Source: Megamerina dolium | Lineage: Eukaryota; Arthropoda; Insecta; Diptera; Megamerinidae | Reading direction: 5' to 3' | DNA: 64,000 bases | Assembly (NCBI GenBank): GCA_963854835.1 | Contig: OY978525.1 | Coordinates: forward strand, 82,807,855 to 82,871,854 | Shown: piece after piece, positions 47,156 through 58,600 of the stretch | How positions within the stretch are numbered: position 1 is the first letter of the stretch | How the letters are laid out: the number at the start of each line of letters is the position of its first letter | Position numbers and translations under genes: made by a program | The notes under the pieces: generated by a model | What the model saw: only the letters and a program-made list of their open reading frames with translations | What the model was told of the DNA's origin: nothing | Database searches by the model: none

Positions 47156-47332
47156 CACATATGTTCTTTTTGTTTCTTTTATCAATTTAGGTTTAGGTAT
47201 TTCACTTTGACTTAAAAAAAATTAGTGAGATTTAATAATAGCAGGTTTGATTATGAGGATATATATATAAATTTAGGGATTAGCCGAATCAGACCACTTA
47301 TATGGGTCCCTTTCCGTCCCTCAAATCGTGTG
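47156..47332. other. Spacer, includes the LOA LINE 3' UTR
   Basis: Non-coding. No poly(A) tail is visible, so the 3' boundary of the minus-strand LINE cannot be fixed. Confidence 0.4.
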
Positions 47333-50300
47333 TTAATTATTTGTTCGGTTGCAGAATTCTTCTACTTCCTTCCTCATAATAACATCACGCGTTATTTCAA
47401 GCATCTCCTTGTGGGGTATGTTCCACATTTCGAGTTCATCAATAAATTGGCGACCCAGTGTGGACATCCTCCTGCTTGCCAATGCAGGACACTGGCACAC
47501 TATGTGCGCCGCTGTCTCTGCCTCTTCCATGCATAATCTGCAAATATCAGCATCCTCCCCATCAACAAGACCCATCTTGCTGAGGTGGTACCTGAAATTG
47601 CCATGCCCAGTTATTAATGCAGTCAACCAGCTTAGAGTCATTCGTCCTAGACTGAGAGCCCTCCCCGATTCACTGCCCTTTGATAGCCTCAACGAAGCCT
47701 TTGCCTGTCTACAAGTAGATAAGTTCTCCCATCTCGTGAGATGAATTTTCTTTATCCACTCTTCGACCTTTGCCTTCACCGTTCCGCTGCTGAGAGCAAC
47801 TACTGGTTCCGGTCCATAAAATTCAGCTTCAGATCCTTGTCTAGCCAAGGAGTCTGCAGCTTCATTCTGTTCTATACCAATGTGTCTCTTCACCCACATA
47901 AGAGTAATCGCATTACTACGGGCACACCCATTAAGTTTCTGAACACATTCGAACGCCAACTTGGAAGATACCGTAGGCTGTTGCAGCCGCCTGACCACCG
48001 CCTGGTTATCGAGTGCTAGCAAGATTTTCTTACCTTGCACCTTTCCATCCAGTAGATGGTCTAGCGCATGCATCAGACCAAGCATTTCTGCTTGATATAC
48101 CGATACGTATCTTCCCAGATTCAGAGTGCATGCCAGTCCCAACTCTTTAGAGAAGATTTCAGCACCCTCTCTGCCATCCATTAATGAACCATCTGTAAAT
48201 ATACTGATGTCATTTTCCTCACATACATCATGTGTGAGGCCGTCTTCAATGAGTGTTCTGTGTGACTTTTCAGTCATCTTCAGCCTACCCATTCCCTCCA
48301 TTGGCATCTGCGCCTCCTTTACACTGCTATATAGCAGTGACAGGATGCCCCTGTGCCCCCTCTCTGTGCCGAATCCATACCAATTATTGGTTGTCTTCAG
48401 ACGTAATGCTGTTAATGCCGCTGACTTCATAATATGCAAGTCCAACGGCAGCAGCCCGAGAAAGACTTCCAATGCTTCTACCGGGGTCGTCCGGATAGCT
48501 CCGGTAATCCCAATACAAGCCATTCTTTGTACCCTATCTAACTTGCTTTTCGCGGTTTTTTGGGTGACCTTAGGCCACCAGACCACAGCAGCATATGTTA
48601 TTAAGGGTCTGACCATCGTTATGTAGATCCAGTGCGCTGCTCTGGGAGTGATTCCCCACATGAGACCGAACACTCTCTTACACTGATGCAATACCCGCTT
48701 GCCCTTCTGAATCTTGTCATCGACGTGACTATTCCAAGTCAGCTTGTTATCCAGGATGACACCTAGATACTTTACTTCTTTGGATACGTTGATGTTCGAT
48801 CCAAAAAGCCTAAGAGGGTCTATTGTTAGTCCAGTCCTCCTTTTAGTAAAGAGTACTGTTTCCGACTTACTAGCATTTACAGAGAGACCTTGTTCCGTGC
48901 ACCATCCTTCAACCATTTTGAGTGCACCTCTCATGGTATCATAAATAGTGTCCAGGAACTTACCGCTCACCGTTACCGCTATGTCATCTGCATACCCGAC
49001 GGTGTGTATGCCTTTTGAGTCCAGAAGCTGAAGTAGGGAATCGACCGTGATGTTCCAAAGGATGGGCGATAATACTCCCCCCTGTGGACACCCTTTGACT
49101 ACCCTACCTCTGAGTCTGTAACTCCCATTTTGAAAGTTTATTGCCCTTTTCCTCAGCATGCTGTCCACCCACCTTATAATGGTTGGGCTGACTTCACGAG
49201 AAGCAAGGGCCATCCTTAGCTTATCGAAACCAATCTTATCGAAGGCACCTTCTATATCCATAAAAGTAGACATAGATATCCCTCCACAAGACAGTTCCCT
49301 CTCCGCTACGCGAACGAGTTCGTGCAGGGCCGTTTCAGTGGATTTGCCAGCTCTGTACGCGTGCTGACACCTGCTCAGTGGTTTTGTCAGAAGCGTTGTC
49401 TTTTCCATGTAGTCCGCCAGTACTCCTTCCATACATTTAAGCAAAAAGGAGGTCAAGCTAACCGGCCGGAAAGATTTAGCCTCTGAGTAGTCCCTTTTTC
49501 CCGGCTTTGGAAGAAAGACAACCTTAGTCTCTCTCCATTGAGTCGGGATATATCCTGTAGCCAGGCAAGTAATAAATATTCCCAGAAGCCTGTCTACCAG
49601 AGCTTCTGCTCCCCACTGAAGTAGGGCTGGAAATATCCCATCTGTACCCGCTGTTTTGAATGGAGAGAAACGCTTAATGGCGTTTATCACTCCATCTCTG
49701 GTGACTATCCTTTCAGCTTCCAATCTTTCATTCCTGTTTGCACCCTTGCGGGTGGCTTCCCAAGGATCTTCCGATCTAAAGCTTCCTGGAAAATGCACCT
49801 CCATCAGGTATTTCAGTGACTCTCCGATTGTATCTGTAAAGGATCCATTCGTTTTGCGAATTAATCCCAACTTTGACACCGGGTCCTTTGATATGATCCT
49901 CTGTAATCTACATACATCGGTCATATCTTGCATATTTGAGCAAAATTCCCTCCACGTTTTCCTTTTACGGTTGCGTAGAGTCTTCTTCAGCTCCCTTTTC
50001 TTTGACTTGTAGTCGTCCCATGCGTTGGGGTCCCCTCTCATGTGACGATTAAAAGCCTTCCTTGTCTCCTTTTTCATGGATTCCAGTTCCCCATTCCACC
50101 ATGGAGTGGGATCTCCTTCGTCCACTACCGTCAGAGGACATGAAGCTTCAAATGCTTTGATCATGGCTGAGCTGATAGCTCTCACCTGATACTCAACATC
50201 TGCAGTTGTTCTAGGTCTCTTAAACCTCCTTGGCAATAATTCCTCAAGAACTTCGCAGTACCTTGTACAATCCGTTCGTTTCGGTATCCTTACCATTCTA

Positions 50301-51085
50301 CAGTCGTTCCTATGTCTTTTATCGGACGTAATCCCAAACTGAATGGCCCTGTGGTCCGACATGGTTAGTCTATCCACAACCCTCCAGTCCAAAATCCTAT
50401 CCAACATTTTGACATTCGTCTGAGTAACATCAATAACCTCGCAACGACGTGCGTCGACAAAGGTCGGTTCTGTTCCCCTGTTGGCAACTTGTAGACCAAA
50501 TCTTTCTATAAATTCGAGTAGACACTCTCCTCTATAGTTTTCATTGCTGCTGCCCCACACAGAACTGTGCGCATTGGCATCGCAGCCTAAGATCAGACCA
50601 ACCCCCTTACCATCACAGAATCTCACTAGAGCTTCCACCTCTCTCGAAGGTGGTTCGTCTGGAGAATCGTATGGAAGGTATGCTGATGCGATCATAAATG
50701 ATCCCGCACCGTCACCTATTCTCACTACTGTGAGATCCGGTGAACACAAGTTAGACATTAGAATCGCACGTATCCCATGTCTAACTAAAATGCATGTCCT
50801 CAACTTCCCCTCTGTTTGTGGATAAAACAAAGTGGTCTTTTGTGCAGATAGGCCTTTGATCCTTCCATGAAGAATCCAGGGCTCCTGAACTAGTGCAATG
50901 TCAAGCTCATCCTCATCGAAGCTCCGCACCATCATTGCTGATGCTGCTTTGCTGTGGTGAATATTGAGTTGACACACATTAAGTGGTTCCTGGCGCGGGC
51001 CCACCTCCCGCCCTAATGGCTTCTTCCTTGTACAATCTGCCACTAGCCCCACGCCAGGAGCTGCGTCGCACCCCTCATACTGCAT
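47333..51085 (-). CDS. LOA-type LINE ORF2: endonuclease, reverse transcriptase, RNase H
   Basis: I start at ATG 51085 (MQYEGCDAAP), because this codon overlaps the ORF1 stop by a few bases; the frame is open 50 codons further up. Endonuclease: CQLNIHHSK, LVQEPWI, CDANAHSSVWGS and MSDHRAIQF carry the catalytic residues. RT: KTAGTDGIFPALLQWG, SFRPVSLTSFLLKCMEG, TFMDIEGAFDK, GCPQGGVLSPILWNI and GYADDIAV, both aspartate motifs intact. RNase H: IFTDGSLMDG, VYQAEMLGL, LALDNQAVV and EAADSLAR. C-terminus: CRLCMEEAETAAHIVCQCP. All recognisable catalytic residues are present in one uninterrupted frame ending TAA. Confidence 0.93.
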   Translation of the reverse strand: MQYEGCDAAPGVGLVADCTRKKPLGREVGPRQEPLNVCQLNIHHSKAASAMMVRSFDEDELDIALVQEPWILHGRIKGLSAQKTTLFYPQTEGKLRTCILVRHGIRAILMSNLCSPDLTVVRIGDGAGSFMIASAYLPYDSPDEPPSREVEALVRFCDGKGVGLILGCDANAHSSVWGSSNENYRGECLLEFIERFGLQVANRGTEPTFVDARRCEVIDVTQTNVKMLDRILDWRVVDRLTMSDHRAIQFGITSDKRHRNDCRMVRIPKRTDCTRYCEVLEELLPRRFKRPRTTADVEYQVRAISSAMIKAFEASCPLTVVDEGDPTPWWNGELESMKKETRKAFNRHMRGDPNAWDDYKSKKRELKKTLRNRKRKTWREFCSNMQDMTDVCRLQRIISKDPVSKLGLIRKTNGSFTDTIGESLKYLMEVHFPGSFRSEDPWEATRKGANRNERLEAERIVTRDGVINAIKRFSPFKTAGTDGIFPALLQWGAEALVDRLLGIFITCLATGYIPTQWRETKVVFLPKPGKRDYSEAKSFRPVSLTSFLLKCMEGVLADYMEKTTLLTKPLSRCQHAYRAGKSTETALHELVRVAERELSCGGISMSTFMDIEGAFDKIGFDKLRMALASREVSPTIIRWVDSMLRKRAINFQNGSYRLRGRVVKGCPQGGVLSPILWNITVDSLLQLLDSKGIHTVGYADDIAVTVSGKFLDTIYDTMRGALKMVEGWCTEQGLSVNASKSETVLFTKRRTGLTIDPLRLFGSNINVSKEVKYLGVILDNKLTWNSHVDDKIQKGKRVLHQCKRVFGLMWGITPRAAHWIYITMVRPLITYAAVVWWPKVTQKTAKSKLDRVQRMACIGITGAIRTTPVEALEVFLGLLPLDLHIMKSAALTALRLKTTNNWYGFGTERGHRGILSLLYSSVKEAQMPMEGMGRLKMTEKSHRTLIEDGLTHDVCEENDISIFTDGSLMDGREGAEIFSKELGLACTLNLGRYVSVYQAEMLGLMHALDHLLDGKVQGKKILLALDNQAVVRRLQQPTVSSKLAFECVQKLNGCARSNAITLMWVKRHIGIEQNEAADSLARQGSEAEFYGPEPVVALSSGTVKAKVEEWIKKIHLTRWENLSTCRQAKASLRLSKGSESGRALSLGRMTLSWLTALITGHGNFRYHLSKMGLVDGEDADICRLCMEEAETAAHIVCQCPALASRRMSTLGRQFIDELEMWNIPHKEMLEITRDVIMRKEVEEFCNRTNN

Positions 51086-52543
51086 CCTTCTGGAATTTAA
51101 CGACGGCCTGTTCAAGACCGCAGTTGAGTCTCCCCCCTGCGATCCTGACGGCCTCCGCGTCCTCCTTAGGACACAGCACGGTGAGTACAACACCTGCCCT
51201 TTCTGCCTCGCCAAACCCTTCTGTGCGGATAACACTCCATTTGGAAGTGTCCTTCACACAGACGTTCTGGCGCTGCAGCCTTCTGAGGAGGATGTCGCTG
51301 GCCACAGCATTGTCATGAGCAACAATCACCATCTTCCTCTTTGTCGACAAGGCAGTTAGGCTGTCACATTTGAGCTTCGCACCTTCCCACAAACCGGTTA
51401 GGTGCTCCACTGTCTTGCACAGCCATTGCTTGGATAGCTGATTTTTGCACCTTAGTACAATCAATCCGCTCTCCACCCTTGCCCTGCCGACAAATCCAAT
51501 GTCATTGACATCGTCTTCAAGAGACTCCATGGCATCCAACAAAGATACCTTGAAGGTACTCAGATGAGTATCCTCCAGAAGCCCCTCTAGTGACAAGTCC
51601 ATGACTCCCATAACGAGGTCAGCTTCCGCTACTTGAGCGTAAGTCTTCCTCGCCCTGGTGGGGGCGAGGAAGACTTACGTTTAGACGCTCTGCCAAGACC
51701 GACCGGCCCAGGTACCGCATGCGAGGACTGTGAGTTCGCTGGGTTAACAATCTTTCCAGATTGTCCACCCCGCCCATCACCTCCCGACGTCGGATTTCCC
51801 TGTCCCGTCGTTCCCAGAGCTACTCTACCCGTGTTAGGCTTGGGCCTCGAGCCCCTTTCGGAGCGACTGACGGCCTTTATAATTGGCCGTCCATCTCTCC
51901 GAGCATTTGCCCCTTTTGGTGTCTGCGTGGAAGAATTATCAACCTTCTCAAGAGACGGTTGTCCATCCTTCCCAGCATCCACCTCAATTGGCCCCTCCGT
52001 CGTCTTCGGATGAGGCTCCTCAGGCGTTGAACTTTTTAAAGTGGTTCCGGAGCTATCGCCCCTGAACCTCTTCCCCGAGTTCTCCACCTCCAAGGTCGAC
52101 TCATCTTGCAGAAGTCCACTGAGTTGGCCCGAGAGCTGCTCAATGGTCTTCTCCGACGACTTCCTGGCCTTTTTACGTTGTCTCTTTCGCTTCTGCTTCT
52201 CCCGTTTCTTCAACAGGATTCGCTCTGCTTTTGAGACTCCGTCCTTTTCGCTTACACCTGATAAAGCTAACGATTCCGCTCCACTAGGATCGTCTTCGTC
52301 CACACCATCAGATGTTCGGCCAGATGTTTTACGCTGCCTCCAGACCGACTTCCCTGCCGACCTGGTGACACCGTCCTCTTTGTTCAACACCGTCGCAGCC
52401 GCCGGCTTAGGTCTTCCGAGACCCGTTCCGTCCGCCGCAACAGATGCTGCCATTGATTTTGGGCTGGCTAAAAGCTCGGCTTCTATGGAAGCCTCATTTT
52501 CCGCCATCCCCTCCACTACTTTTCCCGCCGTGGCCACCAGCAC
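51075..52543 (-). pseudogene. LOA-type LINE ORF1, broken once at a palindrome
   Basis: The N-terminal part (52543 down to 51629, 304 codons) is low-complexity: acidic and Ser-rich, with a highly basic helix LLKKREKQKRKRQRKKARK near residue 113 and Gly/Pro-rich stretches. The C-terminal part in another frame (to 51075) starts near RKTYAQVAEADLVMG and continues with a structured domain (STFKVSLLDAMESLEDD, VIAHDNAVASDILL-like helix) but no CCHC knuckle before TGA. The frame changes exactly at a 17 bp perfect inverted repeat (51638-51679). Confidence 0.75.
51638..51679. repeat. Perfect 17 bp palindrome with 8 bp loop at the ORF1 break
   Basis: CGTAAGTCTTCCTCGCC at 51638-51654 is followed after CTGGTGGG by its exact inverse at 51663-51679. 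It coincides with the frame change in ORF1. Confidence 0.95.
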
Positions 52544-52560
52544 TACTTCGAGGATAATTT

Positions 52561-52726
52561 TGTGATTAACAATCGAAAAAAGTTAATAAGAGGTTTTGAT
52601 CCAAAACAATGAGGAGGTAAAAGAGAAATAGGGAGACAGAGAGAGAGAGAGAATATGAGAACTACCATGAAGAAACAATATCGAGCGATATTCCCTCAAT
52701 TTAAAACACACAGTGCAGTGCAGTGC
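52561..52726. other. Probable LOA LINE 5' UTR and GA-rich tract
   Basis: Non-coding; (AG)n run near 52636-52652. The boundary between the LINE 5' UTR and the RTE fragment is not clear. Confidence 0.45.
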
Positions 52727-52951
52727 GAATGGAAGAACACGCTCCAGCTAAGAAGGTGTTATATTCGGAACCCGCTGGAGGACGACGCAAAAGAGGAAGA
52801 CCAAACCTCCAGTAGAAAGACCAAGTACTGGAGAACCTGACGGCGCTTGGAATTTCTAACTGGCGCCAGCTAGCGAAGAACAGAGATGGCTGGCGAAGCA
52901 TGTTATTTTCGGCCTAAATCGATATTCGGTTGTTATGGCCACATAAGTAAG
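52727..52951 (+). mobile_element. RTE LINE 3' end fragment
   Basis: Matches 58829-59052 of the complete RTE almost base for base, including the stop codon, 3' UTR and the start of the TAAG repeat tail (TAAGTAAG at 52945). One base deletion at GGAACCCGC and CAGTAG for CGGTGG distinguish it. It is a severely 5'-truncated copy. Confidence 0.92.
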
Positions 52952-52953
52952 TA

Positions 52954-53065
<112 letters not shown>

Positions 53066-53213
53066 CAACTAATTACAAACGATAATTTTAAATACTTTTT
53101 TCTCGCGTTAGATCTAGCTTTGTGCAAATTTGTGAAAATCAGATAAAATTAAATATTTAAAAGAATAAAGAAAGTATTTTGAATAAAATTTTATTGTCCA
53201 TAAAATACTAAAT

Positions 53214-53482
53214 ATGAGTAAAGCGAAGAGTTGTACTACAGAACTTAGCTTCAAGCCGCAGGATTTACATATCAGGAAATTGCAAATCAAATGAAATGTT
53301 CGAAAAAGATTATTTTTAATATTATTAGCCATTTCCGAAAATATGAGACTCATATGAATGTTCCACGCAAGAAGCGACTTCGCAAAACATCGAATTTCAT
53401 CGACAAGAAAATAAAACAAATATCACATATGAACCCAAGAAAAATTTCAGCAACCATTAAACGGGAGATCCATTCGGACTAG
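53214..53482 (+). pseudogene. Tc1-like transposase, N-terminal DNA-binding fragment
   Basis: Starts MSKAKSCTTE at 53214, shifts frame, then reads AGFTYQEIANQMKCSKKIIF and ISHFRKYETHMNVPRKKRLR, a Tc1-type paired-like helix-turn-helix, ending with [12 protein letters not shown] before a stop. Only the DNA-binding part remains; the DDE domain is absent. It is not part of the element at 53600, whose transposase has a different N-terminus. Confidence 0.65.
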
Positions 53483-53503
53483 AACTAGACTAGAGAGAAA
53501 ATT

Positions 53504-53505
<2 letters not shown>

Positions 53506-53597
<92 letters not shown>
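53506..53597. repeat. (TA)n microsatellite
   Basis: About 92 bp of TA immediately before the left end of the Bari-like Tc1 element. Confidence 0.95.
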
Positions 53598-53599
<2 letters not shown>

Positions 53600-53602
<3 letters not shown>

Positions 53603-55237
53603 TGGCTCACAGCTTATTTCGTACAGTGTATATATTTTTATGTACATGGCTGTAACATCGAAACTAAAAAACTTATCGATAAGTTTTGAATGTAGATGTC
53701 TGTGTATGTGTTTAGTAAACCTAATAAGAAAACGGGGAACCCCAAAAATTTTTCTTTTTGTTATGCAAGAGATCAGCTGATTTTCAGCTCACATCTTATT
53801 TCGTACACAAACTTCAATGTAAGTAAGTTTCATTCTGCCGCGCAGTTACAAAGTTTTTTTGAATTGTATGAGTTTTTGGACCTTTTTAACTATTATAACA
53901 ATTTTTATTATTATTATTTTAAATAGTTAAAGTGCTGTAAATTAAACATTTAGCTTTATGGGTCATCGTACAACGATGGAACAGCGTAAACTGGTAATTA
54001 ACCATTTTAGGAAAGGTCAGAGTGTGCGAAAAATTGCTGAAATGACAAATTTAAGTGCCTCAACTGTCCAATACATCATTCAACGCTTCGTTCGCGAAAA
54101 TCGGTTGGAGAACAAGGGCAGAGAAGCACCTAATAAGATTTTCAACGCATCAGACGAGCGTTATATTGTACGAAAAATTAAGAAAAATCCAAAGTTATCC
54201 GCTCCGAAGTTGGCTGCAGAGGTTCAGCGTGAAATAGGAAAATCATCCAGTGCTGAAACTGTCCGACGTGTGCTGCGCAATCATGACTTGAACGGTCGAG
54301 TAGCCCGAAAGAAACCATTCATTTCGAAAATGAATATACAACGCCGACTTGACTTCGCCAAAGAGCATATTATTAATACTCCTGCGTTCTGGAATACCGT
54401 TATTTTCGCGGATGAGTCTAAGTTTAATATTTTTGGCTCGGACGGAATGTCATATGTTTGGCGTAAAGCTAATACCGAGCTAAACAAGGAGAACCTTAAG
54501 CCCACAGTGAAGCATGGTGGCGGTAGCGTGATGGTTTGGGCCTGTATGTCAGCAGCCGGAGTAGGTGAATTGGTTTTTATTGAGGGAACAATAGACAAAA
54601 TGAAGTACCTCGAGATTCTGAAAAACAATTTACTTCAAAGTGCAGACAAACTGGGTTTGCGGGAAGAATTTCGGTATTACCAAGATAATGACCCAAAACA
54701 TAAATCTGGGATTGTGCAATCTTGGCTTATTTGAACTGCTCACACTTGATGTCTCCACCACCACAGTCACCTGACATGAATGTGATTGAAAATCTTTAGT
54801 CTATTTTGGACAATAAAATAAGAACACACAAGATTTCTAATAAGCAAGACCTAAAGAAGGTACTGATGGAGGAATGGAAAAAAATCACACCAGACATCAC
54901 TCAAAAATTGGTGGATTCAATGCCAAGTAGACTCCAGGCTGTCATTAACGCTAAGGGATGTCATACTAAATATTAAAATCAACTTACTTTGTTTTTAGTT
55001 TGAACTTAAAGAGACTGTACGAAATAAGCTGTGACATGAATTTTCCTATTTTTTTCTTATTTTATTTTTTTATAGTGTCAAACACTAAAATTTTGAAAAA
55101 GTAAATTTTGGAAAATAAAAAACAAACCTTCCTTTCAAAAATGGCATTTATATTTTGTTCAAATTTTTGCTATATTAGGAATTACGACTGCAGCAATTTT
55201 TAAACTGTCACTGTACGAAATAAGCTGGGAGCCACTG
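53600..55237 (+). mobile_element. Bari-like Tc1 element with IR/DR ends
   Basis: Outer 29 bp repeats start CAGTGGCTC and contain AGCTTATTTCGTACAGTG (53600-53628 and inverse 55209-55237, one mismatch), flanked by TA. Inner copies of the same core (TTATTTCGTACA) lie at 53785-53810 and, inverted, 55013-55035. Two binding-site-like repeats per end about 190 bp apart make the IR/DR architecture known from several Tc1-type elements. Length is 1638 bp. Confidence 0.93.
53958..54976 (+). pseudogene. Bari-like Tc1 transposase, one frameshift and one stop
   Basis: Starts MGHRTTMEQRKLVINHFRKG. Residues 5-55 form a first helix-turn-helix (VRKIAEMTNLSASTVQYII) and 60-115 a second (LSAPKLAAEVQREIG). DDE domain: first Asp in VIFADESKFNIFG near 155, GGGSVMVWACMS near 200, second Asp in YYQDNDPKHKSG near 245. 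The frame ends early at 54734 because of a shift near 54730; the shifted frame continues PPQSPDMNVIENL with the catalytic Glu, then TAG replaces the usual Trp, and it ends GCHTKY TAA. Expected spacing is DD34E. Confidence 0.9.
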
Positions 55238-55238
55238 T

Positions 55239-55257
55239 ATACATACATATAAATATA

Positions 55258-55291
<34 letters not shown>

Positions 55292-55292
55292 C

Positions 55293-55358
<66 letters not shown>
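55239..55358. repeat. (TA)n and TACATA microsatellite
   Basis: TA-rich tract with ACATATAAATA interruptions to the right of the Bari-like element. Confidence 0.92.
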
Positions 55359-55679
55359 TTACAGTTAATCTACTTTTAAAAAATGTAATAAAATTTTTTC
55401 AATAATGGGACCAATCACCCTACCCTTCATGTAAATAGTATTAATTTTTATATTAATCGCTATTCTTTATTAAGAATTCATTTCAAGCACCCAACGATTT
55501 TTGAAAATGCTATCTCCCATTAAAGTCTGCTTTATAGTTTTTAAAACTATTATTTATTTTCTGCTTTTTAGTTCTATCTACTATTAAAATATATTTTTTA
55601 GTTTTTCAACTATTACTTATTCTGTTAATAATTTTACACTATAATTTATTAGTCTTTCAACGAACTTAAGCATAGTAGT
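55359..55679. other. Unassigned AT-rich spacer
   Basis: No gene or repeat recognised between the microsatellite and the RTE target duplication. Simple CTATTA/TTTTTAGTTTT motifs recur at 55550-55610. Confidence 0.5.
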
Positions 55680-55690
55680 AGATGCACAAG

Positions 55691-58600
55691 GTGGTCTGGT
55701 GGTGTTTTCGCAAGGTAACGTGTCTAACTGCCTCAACCAGGTGGGGCTAGCGCAATCCTTGTTGAACTCATCGCAAGTCAACTCACTGGCTGTCATGTAG
55801 TTTGATCTGAGCGCTATGTGATGATACCTTTATTTGTTAATGAGGGATAGTCATATAGCTTGCTCTGCTTACTCTGTGATGGCGCTTTCATTATTATTAA
55901 TGGGGGCCCTCCATGTGGCGACCACCGGGCAACGTCTTCCTGGCACCCGCTGGGAGGCGGCTGAAGTGAGTGGCGAAAATCTCCTCGGTTAGAGGTTGTG
56001 CGTTGGGTTTGGGACCCGCCACATAAAAAAACCCCCCCAATGAAAAAAACAAATATGCCTCGGAGAAGGACTACCGTTTTTGTTGATGACCCCCGCAAAC
56101 GAAAAAAGGACCACGATTTACGGATATGCACCTGGAATGTCCGATCCCTTTATAGGGAGGGTGCCTCTATCCAGCTGGTTGATGTCCTCGAAAAATACAG
56201 AGCTGACATCACCGCTCTCCAGGAAATGCGATGGACAGGACAGGGCTGCTCCAAAAGAGCGTCCTGTGACATCTACTACAGTTGCCATGCTGAAAGGCAC
56301 GAATTAGGATGTGGATTTTTGGTCAGCAAGAGACTACGACATCTTGTTTCACAGTTCACGCCTGTGAACGAACGGCTGGCCACAATCCGCATCAAGGCAA
56401 AATTTTTCAACATCAGCCTTATATGTGCCCACGCTCCGACGGATGAGAAGGACAATGTGACCAAGGAGAGCTTCTTTCAGCGCCTCGAAGAAGCTTATGA
56501 CCGCTGCCCCCGCCACGATATCAAAATCGTGCTTGGCGACTTTAATGCCAGGGTGGGCAAGGAAGGTACCTTTGGTCCAACTGTCGGAAAATTCAGCCTC
56601 CACCAAAACACCTCCGATAACGGAATGAGGCTGATCGACTTCGCCGCAGCACGAAACATGGTAATTGGTGGTACCAGATTCCAGCATCTCGACATCCACA
56701 AAGCGACATGGCTGTCTCCAGATCATCGTACAAGAAACCAAATTGATCATGTGTTGATTGACGGAAGGCATGCTTCCAGTGTGATGGACGTGAAATCGAT
56801 CCGTGGTGCCAACATCGACTCGGATCACTACCTTGTTGCAGCTAAGGTGCGCACACGCTTATGTGTCGCAAATAACAAGAGAAATCCCACACAGAGAAAG
56901 CTCGACGTCAGTAAGCTGCAATCACCAGAGACAGCAGATGCATTTTCCACTCGACTATCGGATCTGCTTATGCAGAACACTCCCCCACTTGATGATACAT
57001 GCGCACGGTGGACACATATATCCCACTCCATGACTACTGCTGCCGAGGAGGTAATCGGTTACTACCGGCCTCTGAGGAATGAGTGGTATGATCAGGAGTG
57101 TCGCGACGCTACCGCAGAGAAAGACGCCGCCTACAGAAAAACCCTGCGTGCAGGCGTAACGCGAGCTGTTAAGGAGCGGTATAGAGAGAAAAGGAGTGCA
57201 GAGAGACGTCTTTTCAGGCGCAAGAAGAGGGAGTTGGAAAGACGCGAGTGTGAGGAGATAGAGATGTGTACCGACAAGAATGAGACTCGAAAATTCTTTG
57301 AAAAGATCAAGCGCCTGAGTGGAGGTTTAAATCCCGGAGCCTCTTCTTGTCGTGATGGAAATGGGAATCTGGTTACGGATGTCCAGAGTGTACTGAGCCT
57401 ATGGAGGGAACACTTCTCCACGTTACTGAATGGCGATGCTACGAACAATTCCGCCAGTGGAGGAGAATGCCCGATAACCCCAATTACAGATGATGGTGTT
57501 GATGTTCCACCACCCGACTATGACGAGGTTGAAACGGCCATTTTAAGGCTGAAGAACAACAAAGCTGCAGGTGCTGATGGCCTGCCTGCCGAGTTGTTTA
57601 AGACCGGAGGCGATGAGCTGCTCACCCGCATGCACCAGCTCATAAGCAGAATATGGTCGGATGAAAGCATGCCTGATGATTGGAGGCTCAGTGTTCTCTG
57701 TCCTGTACATAAAAAAGGAGACCCCACAATTTGCGCCAACTACCGTGGAATAAGTCTCCTGAGCATCGCGTACAAGGTTCTATCGAGCGTACTCTGTGAA
57801 AGATTGAAGCCTATGCTCAGCAACCTGATTGGACCTTATCAGTGTGGCTTCAGACCTGGTAAATCCACCATCGACCAGATTTTCACACTGCGCCAAATCC
57901 TGGAGAAGACCCAAGAAAAACAGATCGACACACACCACCTATTTGTTGATTATAAAGCCGCTTTCGACAGTCCGGTAAGGGATTACCTCTACGCAACAAT
58001 GTCTGAGTTCGGTATTCCTGCAAAGCTCATTCGACTTTGTAGAATGACACTGCATAACTCCCGTTGTGCAGTGAAAATTGGGAAGGACCTCTCCGCACCG
58101 TTTAATACCGAACGGGGTTTCAGACAAGGTGATTCGTTATCGTGCGACTTCTTCAATCTTATTATGGAGAAAATAATACGAGCTGCTGATCTACGACATA
58201 ATGGCACTATCTTCAACAAAAGTGTCATGCTGTTAGCGTATGCCGACGATATTGACATAATCGGCATGAACACGCGAGCAGTCAGTGCAGCATTCTCAGA
58301 GTTGGAAAGAGAGTCGCGTCGGATGGGTCTCACGGTGAACGAGGGCAAGACGAAGTATCTAGTGTCAACAAACAAAGAGTCCCGGCGTCTTGGACAGCAC
58401 GTCACTGTTGACAACTACGCTTTTGAAGTAGTAAGGGACTTTGTCTATCTTGGAACCAGCATTAACAGCAGTAATGACGTCAGCTTGGAGATCATGCGTA
58501 GGATAACTCTTGCTAACAGGTGTTACTTTGGGCTGAGTAAGCAATTGAGAAGTCGAGCCCTCTCTCGAAGAACGAAAACTACACTCTACAAGTCTCTCAT

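Larger units (their letters stand above)
47333..52560 (-). mobile_element. LOA-type LINE with both ORFs, ORF2 intact
   Basis: On the minus strand: ORF1 (one frame break), then ORF2 of about 1250 codons with endonuclease, RT, RNase H and a C-terminal cysteine motif, without a stop. Coding DNA is notably less AT-rich than its surroundings. No target duplication found because the ends are not clear. The intact ORF2 indicates a young or recently active copy. Confidence 0.88.

Noticed and set aside
51638..51679. Transcription terminator hairpin
   Set aside because: Intrinsic terminators of this type are bacterial; here the hairpin sits within a LINE coding region and has no T-run.
52655..52840. 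61-codon frame overlapping the RTE tail fragment
   Set aside because: It is the displaced end of the RTE ORF joined to unrelated upstream DNA.
55998..56039. Upstream extension of the RTE ORF as coding start
   Set aside because: The open frame there begins with GTG and has no ATG; the first ATG is at 56040.
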